This document shows positions 36,039 to 45,265 of a stretch of 64,000 nucleotides of DNA, piece by piece. The notes beneath the pieces are model-generated. The model was not told where the DNA came from. It did no database searches and saw nothing but the letters and a program-made list of their open reading frames with translations. Within the stretch, counting starts at the first letter, position 1. Each line of letters starts with the position of its first letter. Both the position numbers and the translations under genes were made by a program. The DNA is from Actinomadura oligospora ATCC 43269 (GTDB lineage Bacteria; Actinomycetota; Actinomycetes; Streptosporangiales; Streptosporangiaceae). The stretch covers positions 62,001 through 126,000 of the forward strand of contig NZ_JADG01000011.1 of assembly GCF_000518265.1 (NCBI RefSeq), written 5' to 3'.

Positions 36039-36488
36039 CTAGTACCGGGCCGGCCCGGCGCCCATGCCCGACCCCGGGTGACCGGCGTAGGGGGGCTGCT
36101 GCTCGGCGGTGCGCAGCGCGGGGGTCAGCACACGACCCACGCGCTCGACCAGGAGCGTCATCTCGTAGGCCACCAGGCCCAGGTCGCAGTCCGGCGCGGC
36201 CAGCACCGCGAACACCGCCCCGTTGGCGATGGACATCACGAACAGCAGTCCGCGGTCCATCTCCACGACGGTCTGGTTCACCCCGCCGGCGTCGAAGATC
36301 TTCGCCGCGCCCTGGGTGAGGCTCATCAGCCCCGAGGCGATCGCCGACAGCTGGTCGGCGCGCTCCGGCGGGAAGCCCGCCGAGTACGCCATCGGCAATC
36401 CGTCGGAGGAGACCACCACGGCGTGCGCGACCTTCGGGACACGGTCCGCGAAGTTCGTCACCAACCAGTTGAGATCCTGCCCGCTCAC
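36039..36488 (-). CDS. cvnB: Roadblock/LC7-domain protein (CvnB-type)
   Basis: A 149-residue roadblock protein: LNWLVTNFADRVPKVAHAVV, SSDGLPMAYSAGFPPERADQ, then GAVFAVLAAPDCDLGLVAYE. Roadblock proteins act as partners or exchange/activating factors for small GTPases such as MglA; here the partner is the GTPase two genes on. The GTG start overlaps the kinase stop as GTGA, so translation is coupled. The C-terminal ~25 residues are Pro/Gly-rich. Confidence 0.93.
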   Translation of the reverse strand: MSGQDLNWLVTNFADRVPKVAHAVVVSSDGLPMAYSAGFPPERADQLSAIASGLMSLTQGAAKIFDAGGVNQTVVEMDRGLLFVMSIANGAVFAVLAAPDCDLGLVAYEMTLLVERVGRVLTPALRTAEQQPPYAGHPGSGMGAGPARY

Positions 36489-39400
36489 CGCGTGCCTCCT
36501 GTCTCTCCGCCGCTCCTGTGCGACGGATCTTCACCTGTGGTACCGCTGTCCGCAGACCCCGCTCCGGGCAGGTCGGGGGTCGCGCCACGGGTCTCGGTGC
36601 GTCCCCGCTGGACGCCACGCTGCAGGCTCGCGAACCGGTTGCGCACCGTGTCCGCGGGCGGTCCGTCGGCCGCCCGCGCGGGGCCGAGGCCCTGCTGCGG
36701 GGCGGGCGCCTGGGCCGCGCCGCCGGCGGCCGGCTGGGCACCGTTCGCGCCGTTCCGGGCGCCGATGGCGCCGGGAACGCGGTTGCGGCCGGGGACCCGC
36801 TTGGGCAGCCCCGCGTCGGTCTTCTTGCCCTGGACGGGCTCGCGCAGCGCCTCGACGGCCTGGAAGCCCTCGTCGCCGGCGGCCTTCCAGCCCCGCACCG
36901 GGTCGGCGTCGGGGTTCGGCTCGGCGCCGCGCTGGAACCACTCCGACTGCATCGCCTCGAAGATCGGCGAGCGGGGCGGGCGGCCGGGCCGCCCGGGCGA
37001 GGCCGGCGGTCCGGCCTCGGCGGCGCGGTTCGCGCGGGGGGCCGGGGGCGCGGCGGGGGCGGGCGGCTGCGCGGCGTGCGACGCGTCCGCGCGCGGCTGC
37101 CTGGCCGGGGGCTGGGCCTGAGGCCGGTTGGTCTGCTCCGGAATGGCGTCCTCCGGGATGTTCGGTTCCTCCGGGATGGCGCTGACGGGGCCGGTGTCCC
37201 ACGAGAACGCGCGGCGGGCCGGGGCCGGCTCGGGGTTCTCGGAGCGTGGCGGCAGCGGTGCCGTGTGGCCGGGGTCTCCGGCGTACGGCTCGGCGGGGTT
37301 CCGGTCCGCCGGGGCGGACCGGTCGTGCTGCGTACGGTCTGTGGAAGGACGGTCGGCCGGGTCGCCGGGCCACTGGCCGGACGCGCCGGGCGTCGACGCG
37401 CCGCGCTGGTCCTGGCCGCCGCGGTCGGCGGGCTGGAAGACGTCGTCCGAGGCCCCGCTCCCCACGCCGGGCAGCTGCGCGCCGGGACGGCGCACGGGCA
37501 GGCCGGAGGTGGTGCTGCGGGTCGGGTCCTCCTGGTCGGCGCGCGGCGCGGGCGGACGCGCGGAGGAACCGCCCACGGGGCCGTCCATCCGGGTCTCGGT
37601 GAGGTCGCCGTTGGCGTGTCCCAGGCCGTTCACGCCGGTCGCGCCGTTCACGCCGGTCGCGCCGAGGTCGCGCTGGTCGCCGGTGCCCCCGAAGACGGGC
37701 TGCGGGCCGGTGTCGCCGAAGCGGCGGCCGTGCCGTCCCTCGAAGCGGGCGCCGTTCTCGCCGAAGCGCGACGAGCCGAAGCCGTCGGCGTCCGGACGGG
37801 CCGGGTATCCGTCGTCCTGGGCGGCGCCGGGGCGCTCCTCCACGACGGTCGCGGTCGGGGCGGCGAGCGCCGGGACGGCCGCGCCCTCGATCTGGGCCGC
37901 GCCGCCGCCGCGGGTGCCGACGCCGGCGTTGTCCGCGGGGCTGACGACGTGGTCGGGCAGCATGACGAACGCGGTGAGGCCGCCGCCCTGCGCCATGCGC
38001 AGTTCCACCCGGATGCCGTGCCGGATGGCGAGGCGGCCGACCACGAACAGGCCCATGCGGCGGGCCGCGGAGAAGTCGATGACCGGCGGGTTCGCCAGGC
38101 GCCAGTTGGCCTGCTCGAGCTCGTCGGCGGTCATGCCCACGCCGTTGTCGGTGATCTGGAGCATCGCGCCGCCGCCGCTGAGCCGCTGGCCGGAGACGGT
38201 GACACGGGTGCGTCCGTCGGAGAAGACGGTGGCGTTCTCGACCAGCTCCGCGAGCAGGTGGACGAGGTCGTTGACGACGGGCCCGGCGACGGTCATGTCG
38301 CCGTGCACGCGGACCTCGACCCGCTCGTACTGCTCGACCTCCGACAGGGAGGCGCGGACGACGTCGATGAACGGGACCGGCTGGGTCCACCGGCGGGCCT
38401 GGTCCTGGCCGCCGAGGACCAGCAGGTTCTCGTTGTTGCGGCGCATGCGGGTGGCGAGGTGGTCCAGGCGGAACAGGTTCGCCAGCTGCTCCTCGTCGCG
38501 CTCGCTCTGCTCCAGCTCCTCGATGAGCTGCAGCTGGCGCTCGATGAGGGTCTGGCTGCGGCGCGAGAGGTTGACGAACATCGCGTTGATGTTGCCTCGC
38601 AGGACGGCCTCGTCGGCCGCGAGCCGCACCGCCTCGCGGTGGACCTCGTCGAACGCGCGGGCCACCTGGCCGATCTCGTCGGTGGAGTTGACATCGATCG
38701 GCTCGACCTCGATGCCCTGGGCGGCGGCCTCCGGGTCGCGGAGCCGGTCGACCAGGCCGGGCAGCCGGGTGCCGGCGATCTCCAGCGCGCCGTCCTTCAG
38801 GCGGCGCAGCGGGCGGACCAGCGAGCGGGCGACGCCGAGGGTGAACAGCAGGACCGCGATGAGGACGCCGGCGACGACCGCGCCCTGCACCATCACCGAC
38901 TGCTGGGCGTCGCTCTTGCGCTGCCCGGCGGAGGCGATGATGCCGTCCACCATCTTGCGCTGCACCGAGTACATCTTGTCGACGGTGCCGGTCATGGCCT
39001 TGCGCCACGCCTCGCTGTCGCCGCCGCCGCGGATCAGCCGCAGCTTGCCGCCGCGCAGGCTCTCGGTGAGCGCGCGCTCGCGGTACTCGGCGGCGCGGTC
39101 GACGTCGGGGCCGATGACGGTGTCGTCGTAGAGCTGCCGCTGGGACAGGTGGGCCGCGGTGCGGAAGTTGGCCAGGTCGCCGTCCATCTGGGCGCGGGCG
39201 TCGAGCAGGCCCCGCAGGCCGTCGGTGTTGAGGCGGCCGGTGCCGAGGCCGGTGAGCAGGACCGCGCGCTGCAGGGACGCCTGCTCGGTGGCGCGGCTGA
39301 GCGCGGCGAGGGCTCGGGTGTCGGTGGTGAGCCCGGGGTCGTTGGTGGCGGTGGAGATGCCGTCGAGGTAGGCGATGACCTCGCCGAGCATCTCGGTGTA

Positions 39401-40036
39401 CTTGGTGGTCACCGTGTCGGCCGGGACACGCGCCGAGGTGAGCTGGCGCAGCGCGGCGAGTCCCTCGAGGCGGGTGTTCAGGGCGCGGACGTCGTTCTCG
39501 CCGTCGGACGAGACGACGGTCCTGGCGCGCTTGCGCACCTCCGCGGCGACCCGGTCCACCTTGGCGTACTGCTGGGTGACGGGGGCCTTGCCGCCGGCGG
39601 GCCGTCCGGCGGCGATGTAACCCGCGGACAGGTCGCGCTCGGTGCCGAGCTCGTGGGCCAGGTCGGTGACGCTGCCGCCCAGTTCCGCCATCCGCTCGAC
39701 CTTGGCGTAGTCGCTCGCGTCCTGCTGGGCGCTGAGGACCCGCAGCCCGCCGAGGACGACGGCGACGGCGGTCGGGATGAGGATCAGGGCGACCAGCCGG
39801 ACCGGCACGCGCCAGTTCGACGGCTTGAACCTGCTCCCGCCGCCACGGCCGTCCGGCGCCGGGACGCTCGCGGTGGCCGGGCTCTCCGGAGCCGCACCAG
39901 CCTCGGACCGCTCCCCGTTGACGGGGCGGTCGCCGGGCACGGCCCGGGAGCCCCCTGCCCGGGGGCCTTCGTCCGGCAGGGCCTCCGATGCCGGATCGCC
40001 CGCTCGATTGCGCACTTGGCGTTTACACCCTCTCAC
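36485..40036 (-). CDS. cvnA: Conservon sensor histidine kinase (CvnA-type) with NIT domain
   Basis: A 1183-residue membrane kinase. Transmembrane helices at about 78-100 and 385-410 flank an extracellular NIT (nitrate/nitrite-sensing-like) domain. Then come HAMP (RSLVRPLRRLKDGALEI), a dimerisation region with LDHLATRMRRNNENLLVLGG, and HATPase with LVHLLAELVENATVFS, DNGVGM and GLFVVGRLAIRHG. The last ~450 residues are Pro/Gly/Arg/Asp-rich and disordered, with a small LGATGVNGATGVNG repeat, longer than in many CvnA proteins. Kinase phosphorylation is uncertain in this family because the His region is atypical. GTG 40036 is the longest start; GTG 40015 is also possible. A conservon P450 (CvnE) is not in the window. 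Confidence 0.92.
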   Translation of the reverse strand: MRGCKRQVRNRAGDPASEALPDEGPRAGGSRAVPGDRPVNGERSEAGAAPESPATASVPAPDGRGGGSRFKPSNWRVPVRLVALILIPTAVAVVLGGLRVLSAQQDASDYAKVERMAELGGSVTDLAHELGTERDLSAGYIAAGRPAGGKAPVTQQYAKVDRVAAEVRKRARTVVSSDGENDVRALNTRLEGLAALRQLTSARVPADTVTTKYTEMLGEVIAYLDGISTATNDPGLTTDTRALAALSRATEQASLQRAVLLTGLGTGRLNTDGLRGLLDARAQMDGDLANFRTAAHLSQRQLYDDTVIGPDVDRAAEYRERALTESLRGGKLRLIRGGGDSEAWRKAMTGTVDKMYSVQRKMVDGIIASAGQRKSDAQQSVMVQGAVVAGVLIAVLLFTLGVARSLVRPLRRLKDGALEIAGTRLPGLVDRLRDPEAAAQGIEVEPIDVNSTDEIGQVARAFDEVHREAVRLAADEAVLRGNINAMFVNLSRRSQTLIERQLQLIEELEQSERDEEQLANLFRLDHLATRMRRNNENLLVLGGQDQARRWTQPVPFIDVVRASLSEVEQYERVEVRVHGDMTVAGPVVNDLVHLLAELVENATVFSDGRTRVTVSGQRLSGGGAMLQITDNGVGMTADELEQANWRLANPPVIDFSAARRMGLFVVGRLAIRHGIRVELRMAQGGGLTAFVMLPDHVVSPADNAGVGTRGGGAAQIEGAAVPALAAPTATVVEERPGAAQDDGYPARPDADGFGSSRFGENGARFEGRHGRRFGDTGPQPVFGGTGDQRDLGATGVNGATGVNGLGHANGDLTETRMDGPVGGSSARPPAPRADQEDPTRSTTSGLPVRRPGAQLPGVGSGASDDVFQPADRGGQDQRGASTPGASGQWPGDPADRPSTDRTQHDRSAPADRNPAEPYAGDPGHTAPLPPRSENPEPAPARRAFSWDTGPVSAIPEEPNIPEDAIPEQTNRPQAQPPARQPRADASHAAQPPAPAAPPAPRANRAAEAGPPASPGRPGRPPRSPIFEAMQSEWFQRGAEPNPDADPVRGWKAAGDEGFQAVEALREPVQGKKTDAGLPKRVPGRNRVPGAIGARNGANGAQPAAGGAAQAPAPQQGLGPARAADGPPADTVRNRFASLQRGVQRGRTETRGATPDLPGAGSADSGTTGEDPSHRSGGETGGTR

Positions 40037-40632
40037 TTACTGTGCCGTTCACGGCCGTCCGGTCCGCGGACGCCGGAGTCCAGGCGCCAGTGGCGGACGC
40101 GACCGGCGAGCGGGGCGCTTTCGACACGCGCCACCGCGGGACGCCCTCCGCTGCGCCCGACATTGCAGCACATTAGGGGAATCGCCGCAAAGAGAAGCAC
40201 AACTTGGCGATCTTCGCGGGCTGACCTTGCGAAACGTGTGCAGTATGTCCGATTTCTGCCTTTATGTCCCAGGACAAAGCACCCGAACGAACCCACACCG
40301 AGCGCCCCGGCTCCGTTACTCCGAGTAGGAGATCGCGCCCGGGAAGACCCGCCGCGAGTCGCCCGGGACGTCAATGCGCGGCGCCGCGAGCCCCTCCCCC
40401 CAACGGTTTTCCCTCCCATTCCCGCCACCCTCGCCGGAGCCCCGGAAGGCACTAATCGAACAACTGTTCGACCAGCTAAGAAGGCGGAAGAGGGTTGCGG
40501 CGATACCCACCTGTTTGCGATATGGTCCGACCGCTGTCGATCAAGTAAAACCAGCTCGATCGGCACACGGCGCCGGTGCCCACCCCCCTGGCCGCACCGC
40601 CCGCCGCCCCCTCCGAGTACCGAAGGAACGAG
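40037..40632. other. Long intergenic region between the conservon and the ABC/ThDP operon
   Basis: About 600 bp with promoters for both directions but no supported gene. Near 40160-40200 (ATTAGGGGAA, then AAAGAGAAGCACAACTTGG) it is AT-richer and probably holds the kinase promoter. A perfect LexA-type box lies at 40456-40471. Small open frames here have no convincing starts. Confidence 0.5.
40456..40471. promoter_or_regulatory. SOS/LexA box TCGAAC-N4-GTTCGA
   Basis: TCGAACAACTGTTCGA is a perfect match to the actinobacterial LexA consensus TCGAAC-N4-GTTCGA, in DNA where such AT-containing strings are rare. It lies 162 bp before the 45-codon ORF that leads the ABC operon and 420 bp before the kinase gene on the other strand. 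Which gene it controls is not evident. Confidence 0.6.
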
Positions 40633-40770
40633 ATGAATCGGTCGAGGCGTGATAACGCCGGAACCGGCCCTGGGACCAGTGTTACAGGCGTCGACGTCGG
40701 CGCTGGACTGGTCGAACGCGTAGCCGGACCGTCCTCGGCGGACGTCTCGGCGAGGACGGCGGGCCGATGA
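40633..40770 (+). CDS. 45-codon ORF coupled to the ABC permease gene
   Basis: ATG 40633 follows AAGGAACGAG and opens a 45-residue hydrophilic reading (MNRSRRDNAGTGPGTSVTGV... ending SARTAGR). The TGA at 40768-40770 overlaps the permease ATG as ATGA. It has no membrane helix or motif. It may be a leader that couples translation or a small real protein; the permease gene itself has no clear ribosome-binding site outside it. Confidence 0.4.
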   Translation: MNRSRRDNAGTGPGTSVTGVDVGAGLVERVAGPSSADVSARTAGR

Positions 40771-41642
40771 CGGCCGCCGCTGATCTCTCCTCGGCCGACA
40801 CCGCGACCGCCGCTCCCGCTCGTGCGGCCCGCCGCCGCACCCGCCGCCGCGGTTCCGGATCCGGCGGGATGACCCGCCGTGGCCGGTTCGTCCGCGGTCT
40901 GGTCGGAGTCCTCGTCACGGTCGGCGCCCTGGAGGCGCTCGGGCGCGCGCACCTGGTCAGCGAGGAGAACTTCCCGCCGGCGTCCAAGGTCCTCTCGCGC
41001 GCGGCGGAACTGGCCCGCGACCACGACTTCGTGTTCGTCCAGCTGAAGGCGACGCTCGAAGCCTGGGGCCTCGGCATGCTGCTGGCGATCGTCATCGCCG
41101 TCCCGCTGGGCCTGCTGTTCGGCACCGTGCCGTACGTGAACACCGCGGCGCGCGCGCTGGTGGAGTTCCTGCGGCCGATCCCGTCGGTGGCGCTGATCCC
41201 GCTGGTCGGGCTGATCCTCGGCTCGGGCCTCGAGATGAAGGTCACGCTGATCACCTACGCCGCCGTGTGGCCGGTGCTGTTCAACACCCTCTACGGGCTG
41301 CGCGACGTGGACCCGCTCGCCAAGGAGACGCTGCGCGCGTTCGGCTTCGGCCCGCTGGCGATCCTGTGGCGCGCCGTGCTGCCCGCCGCCGCGCCGTTCA
41401 TCTACACCGGCGTCCGGCTGGCCGCCTCGATCGCGCTGATCCTCGCGGTCGGCACCGAGGTGCTGTCCGGGTTCGGCGAGGGCCTCGGCAACTTCATCGG
41501 CCAGGCCGCCATCGCGCTCGGCGGCACCGAGGACGTCCTCGCCGGGACGGTCTGGGCCGGCTGCCTCGGCCTGATCGTGAACGTCCTGCTCATGCTCGGC
41601 GAGCGGCGGCTGTTCCACTGGCACTTCCGGGAGGGCCGATGA
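40767..41642 (+). CDS. ABC transporter permease (nitrate/sulfonate/taurine type), subunit 1
   Basis: A 291-residue BPD-type permease. After a basic cytosolic N-terminus there are about six helices, e.g. FVRGLVGVLVTVGALEAL, GMLLAIVIAVPLGLLFGTV and SVALIPLVGLILGSGLEMKV. The EAA loop is seen in LAKETLRAFGFGPLAILWRA. The family (SsuC/TauC/NrtB-like) imports sulfonates, nitrate, or aromatic and pyrimidine compounds. It overlaps the next permease as ATGA, so the two probably form a heterodimeric channel powered by the ATPase at 45331. Confidence 0.92.
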   Translation: MTAAADLSSADTATAAPARAARRRTRRRGSGSGGMTRRGRFVRGLVGVLVTVGALEALGRAHLVSEENFPPASKVLSRAAELARDHDFVFVQLKATLEAWGLGMLLAIVIAVPLGLLFGTVPYVNTAARALVEFLRPIPSVALIPLVGLILGSGLEMKVTLITYAAVWPVLFNTLYGLRDVDPLAKETLRAFGFGPLAILWRAVLPAAAPFIYTGVRLAASIALILAVGTEVLSGFGEGLGNFIGQAAIALGGTEDVLAGTVWAGCLGLIVNVLLMLGERRLFHWHFREGR

Positions 41643-42478
41643 CCGCCGTAGCGACCGGACGTCCGCGTCGCGGACTCGCCTGGCGGGCACTGCGCGCGGT
41701 CCTGGACCGCTGGCTGGTGTTCGCGCTCGCGGCCGGGCTGTGGGAGTGGGGCGCGCGCGCCGCGCACGACACGTTCTTCCCGCCGCCGTCCAAGATCCTC
41801 CAGCAGATGCACCACATGTGGTTCACCGCCGGGGCGGACCGGCTCTTCCTCAACAAGGAGGCCACCGGGAACATCCTTCCCAGCCTCGCCCGGATGGCCG
41901 TGGCGTTCGCGCTGTCGGCGCTCCTCGGAGCGGTGCTCGGAATGCTGCTCGGACGGTCCGAGCGGGTGTACGCCTACGTGGACCCGGTGTTCCAGTTCGT
42001 CCGCGCGATCCCGCCGCCCGCGCTGGTGCCGCTGTTCATGGTGCTGATGCACATCGGCTCGACGATGCAGGTCACCTCGATCGTGTTCAGCGCGGTGTGG
42101 CCGGTGCTCATCAACACCGCCGACGGCGCCCGCACCGTGGACCCGCTCCAGGTCGAGTCGGCCCGCGTGTTCCGCCTGTCGCCCCTCGCGCGGCTGCGCA
42201 GGCTGATCATCCCCTCGGCGCTGCCGAAGATCTTCGCCGGCCTGCGGCTGTCGCTGTCGCTGTCGCTGATCCTCATGGTCTTCTCGGAGCTGCTGCCCGG
42301 CACCCGCGACGGACTCGGCTTCGAGCTGAGCAACGCGCAGGCCGAGTCCGACCTGCCCACAGTGTGGGCGATCGTCGTGTTGCTCGGCATCCTCGGGTAC
42401 ATCCTCAACGCGGTGCTCACCGCCGTCGAGCGGCGCGCGCTGGCCTGGCACCTGGCCGCCCGCCGCATCGAGATCTGA
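41639..42478 (+). CDS. ABC transporter permease (nitrate/sulfonate/taurine type), subunit 2
   Basis: A 279-residue second permease, start ATG overlapping the stop of subunit 1. It has helices at WLVFALAAGLWEWGARAAHD, MAVAFALSALLGAVLGMLLG and ALVPLFMVLMHIGSTMQVTS, and the EAA loop QVESARVFRLSPLARLRRLI. Same SsuC/TauC-like family but clearly diverged from subunit 1, which indicates a hetero-dimer rather than a duplication. Longer frames reading upstream are shifted copies of the first gene. Confidence 0.93.
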   Translation: MTAVATGRPRRGLAWRALRAVLDRWLVFALAAGLWEWGARAAHDTFFPPPSKILQQMHHMWFTAGADRLFLNKEATGNILPSLARMAVAFALSALLGAVLGMLLGRSERVYAYVDPVFQFVRAIPPPALVPLFMVLMHIGSTMQVTSIVFSAVWPVLINTADGARTVDPLQVESARVFRLSPLARLRRLIIPSALPKIFAGLRLSLSLSLILMVFSELLPGTRDGLGFELSNAQAESDLPTVWAIVVLLGILGYILNAVLTAVERRALAWHLAARRIEI

Positions 42479-42622
42479 GCCGCCGCGCCGCGTCCGCCGG
42501 GACGGGCGTCCCGGGCCGCACCACCGGTCCGGTCCGCCCTCCCGGCACCCCTGTCCCCCGTCCCCCCGCCGCTCCCCCGAGACCCCGTTAGCCCCCTCCC
42601 CCGCACCCATCTAGGAGTACAC

Positions 42623-43606
42623 ATGCGGTCGCTTCGTCGACTCACCGCCGCTGTGGCGGGCTTCGCGCTCGCCGGGTCCTCTCTCGCCGCCTGCGGCGGG
42701 GACGACAACGACGCCAAGGGCAAGGGCCTGGAGCACGGCGGAAAGATCACCGTCGCCTCCCTTCCCCTGGTGGACGGTGCCGCGCTCTACATCGCGCAGT
42801 CCAAGAAGTACTTCGAGGCCGAGGGCCTGAAGGTCACCGTCAAGCCGGTGCAGCAGTCCATCCTGGCGATGCCCGCGCTGAAGAAGGGCGACGTCGACGT
42901 CATCGCCGGCGCGAACTACGTCAGCTTCCTCCAGGCCAACGACCAGGGCGCCCTGCACCTGAAGATCCTCAGCGAGGGCGCGACGCTGACCTCGAACATG
43001 ATGAACGTCGTGGTCAAGTCGAACTCCCCGATCAAGGAGCCGAAGGACCTCGAGGGCAAGACCGTCGCGGTCAACATCCCGCAGAACATCCAGAGCCTGA
43101 CGCTGGACGCCATCCTGCGCTCCAAGAACGTCGACCCCACCAAGGTCAAGTACGTGAAGGTCGCGTTCCCGACGATGGCCCAGACGCTCGACAAGGGCGA
43201 CGTGGACGCGGCGCACATGGTCGAGCCGTTCCTCTCCGACGCGCAGAAGAGCAACGGCGACCGCGTCGTCGTGGACGGCGGCAGCGAGCCGGTGAAGGAC
43301 ATGCCGATCTCCGGCTACGTCTCCACCCAGGAGTTCGTCTCCAAGAACCCCAAGGTGGCCGCCGCCTTCCAGCGCGCCATCCTCAAGGCGCAGGCCATCG
43401 CCGCGAGCGACCGCAAGCAGGTCGAGCAGGTGCTGCCCGGCTACGCCCACATCCCGCCGCAGGTCGCCCCGGTCATCACGCTGCCGGGCTACCCCACCTC
43501 CAACAACGAGACGCGACTCCAGCGGGTCGTCGACCTGATGACGGCGGCCAAGCTGCTCAAGCAGAAGCCGGACATCAAGTCGCTGCTGTTCAACGCGCAG
43601 TCCTGA
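42623..43606 (+). CDS. ABC transporter substrate-binding lipoprotein (SsuA/NMT1-like)
   Basis: A 327-residue lipoprotein. Signal peptide MRSLRRLTAAVAGFALAGSS ends in the lipobox LAAC with Cys 24. The mature part has the NMT1/SsuA-like two-lobe fold: ALYIAQSKKYFEAEGLKV, MPALKKGDVDVIAGANYVSF, KDLEGKTVAVNIPQNIQS, AAHMVEPFLSDAQ. Ligand-contacting residues cannot be assigned by eye. Position between the permeases and a ThDP decarboxylase suggests the ligand is that enzyme's substrate or precursor, for example an aromatic 2-oxo or 2-hydroxy acid. Confidence 0.92.
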   Translation: MRSLRRLTAAVAGFALAGSSLAACGGDDNDAKGKGLEHGGKITVASLPLVDGAALYIAQSKKYFEAEGLKVTVKPVQQSILAMPALKKGDVDVIAGANYVSFLQANDQGALHLKILSEGATLTSNMMNVVVKSNSPIKEPKDLEGKTVAVNIPQNIQSLTLDAILRSKNVDPTKVKYVKVAFPTMAQTLDKGDVDAAHMVEPFLSDAQKSNGDRVVVDGGSEPVKDMPISGYVSTQEFVSKNPKVAAAFQRAILKAQAIAASDRKQVEQVLPGYAHIPPQVAPVITLPGYPTSNNETRLQRVVDLMTAAKLLKQKPDIKSLLFNAQS

Positions 43607-43631
43607 GCTAGCGGAAAGGCACATCTCCGTC

Positions 43632-45260
43632 ATGACGGAATACACGGTCCGAGACGCCTTCTACGACTACTGCCGTCGGGCGGGCATGACGACCATCTTC
43701 GGCAACCCGGGCTCGACCGAGCTGAAGATGTTCACCGACTGGCCCGAAGACTTCGAGTACGTCCTGGCCCTCCAGGAGACGGTCGCGGTCGCGGCCGCCG
43801 CCGGGCACGCCCTCGGCACCGGCCGGGCGGCGCTCGCCAGCCTGCACTCCGCGGGCGGCGTGGGCCACTCGCTCGGAGCGGTCTTCAACGCCTACCGGGA
43901 CCGCGTGCCCGTCGTGATCATCGCGGGCCAGCAGGGACGGGCGATGCTGCCGTACCGCCCGTTCCTCGGCGCCGACGAGCCCGCCGAGTTCCCGCGCCCG
44001 TACGTCAAGTCCAGCATCCAGCCCGCGCGCGCCGAGGACGTCCCGGTCGCGCTGGCCGAGGCGCACCGGATCGCGATGACGCACCCGCGCGGCCCGGTCT
44101 TCCTCTCCATCCCGGAGGACGACTGGGACAAGCCGGCCGAGCCGGTCGAGGCGCGCGAGGTCCACGGTGACTTCACCGCGTCGCCCGAGGCCCTCGGCAA
44201 CCTCGCCGAGGCGCTGAACACCGCCCGCAACCCGGTGCTGGTCGTCGGGTCCGGCGTGGACGACGAGCGGGCCATGCCCGAGGTCGTCGAGCTGGCCGAG
44301 CGGACCCGCTCGCACGTGTGGATCGCGCCGCTGTCGGGCCGGTCCGGGTTCGACGAGACGCACCCGCTGTTCCGCGGCTTCCTGCCGCCGGTCCGCGAGC
44401 ACATCGTCGGGCGGCTCGCCGAGCACGACCTGATCGTGGTCCTCGGCGCGCAGGTGTTCGCCTACCACGTGCACGGCGAGGGTCCGTTCGTCCCGGCGGA
44501 CGCGCGGCTGTTCCACCTGGACTGCGATCCCAAGCAGACCGCGTGGGCGCCGACCGGGACGAGCCTGCTCACCACGGTGAAGCCCGCGGTGACGGCCCTG
44601 CTCGGGCTGATCGACGACGAGGCCGCCGACCGGCTCGGCCGCACCGCGCCGGAGCCGCGGGCCCTGCCCGCGACGCCGGTCGCGACCGACCCGATGGACG
44701 TCGGCCTCGTCCTCGACCGGCTCCGGGCGGCGCTGCCCGAGGGCACCGTGATCGTGGAGGAGGTGCCGAGCTACCGGGACGCGTTCCACGCGCGCGTCCC
44801 GATCAACCGGTCCGGCGGCTTCCTCACCACCGGCAGCGGCGCCCTCGGCTGGGGCCTCCCGGTCGCGGTCGGCCGGGCGCTGCAGGCCGCGCAGTCGGGG
44901 TCGGGCGAGCGCATCACCCTGGTCATCGGCGACGGCTCGATGATGTACTCGATCCAGGCCCTGTGGACGGCGGCGCAGCACAACGTGCCGCTGACGATCG
45001 TCATCCTGAACAACAGCGGGTACGGCGCGGTCAAGGCGCTCGGGCGGCGGCTCGGCATGCAGAACCCGCCGGGCTCCGACATCCCCGAGCTGGACATCGC
45101 CACGGTCGCGGCCGGCCTCGGCGTCCCGGGCCGGCGGCTCTCCTCGCCGGACGAGCTCGACAAGGCCCTGGAGGAGTCCCTGACCGCCGACGGGCCGCAC
45201 CTGCTCGACGTCACGGTGGCCTCGGACAACACCCCGATGTACCAGCCCTGGGCCCAGTGA
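43632..45260 (+). CDS. mdlC: Benzoylformate decarboxylase-like ThDP enzyme
   Basis: A 542-residue thiamine-diphosphate enzyme. Active-site positions of Pseudomonas benzoylformate decarboxylase are present: FGNPGSTE (Ser 28, equivalent to S26), LALQET (Glu 49, the cofactor-activating Glu), LHSAGGVGHS (His 72, equivalent to H70) and AYHVHGEG in the H281 region. The ThDP-Mg motif is GDGSMMYSIQALWTAAQHN to ILNN, from about residue 434. It would decarboxylate an aryl 2-oxo acid such as benzoylformate to the aldehyde. It lies within the ABC operon, 25 bp after the binding-protein gene. Related enzymes with other 2-oxo acid substrates cannot be excluded. Confidence 0.88.
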   Translation: MTEYTVRDAFYDYCRRAGMTTIFGNPGSTELKMFTDWPEDFEYVLALQETVAVAAAAGHALGTGRAALASLHSAGGVGHSLGAVFNAYRDRVPVVIIAGQQGRAMLPYRPFLGADEPAEFPRPYVKSSIQPARAEDVPVALAEAHRIAMTHPRGPVFLSIPEDDWDKPAEPVEAREVHGDFTASPEALGNLAEALNTARNPVLVVGSGVDDERAMPEVVELAERTRSHVWIAPLSGRSGFDETHPLFRGFLPPVREHIVGRLAEHDLIVVLGAQVFAYHVHGEGPFVPADARLFHLDCDPKQTAWAPTGTSLLTTVKPAVTALLGLIDDEAADRLGRTAPEPRALPATPVATDPMDVGLVLDRLRAALPEGTVIVEEVPSYRDAFHARVPINRSGGFLTTGSGALGWGLPVAVGRALQAAQSGSGERITLVIGDGSMMYSIQALWTAAQHNVPLTIVILNNSGYGAVKALGRRLGMQNPPGSDIPELDIATVAAGLGVPGRRLSSPDELDKALEESLTADGPHLLDVTVASDNTPMYQPWAQ

Positions 45261-45265
45261 CACGC

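Noticed and set aside
40037..40632. Riboswitch (for example TPP) upstream of the ThDP-enzyme operon
   Set aside because: No conserved TPP-riboswitch core such as CTGAGA or the paired stem set could be found; only a LexA box and AT-rich promoter DNA are seen.
36518..40636. A rightward open frame of about 1370 codons opposite the conservon kinase
   Set aside because: It is antisense of a gene with clear NIT, HAMP and HATPase motifs. Its product is Arg/Gly/Val-rich without motifs. Long antisense frames are normal in very high G+C DNA.
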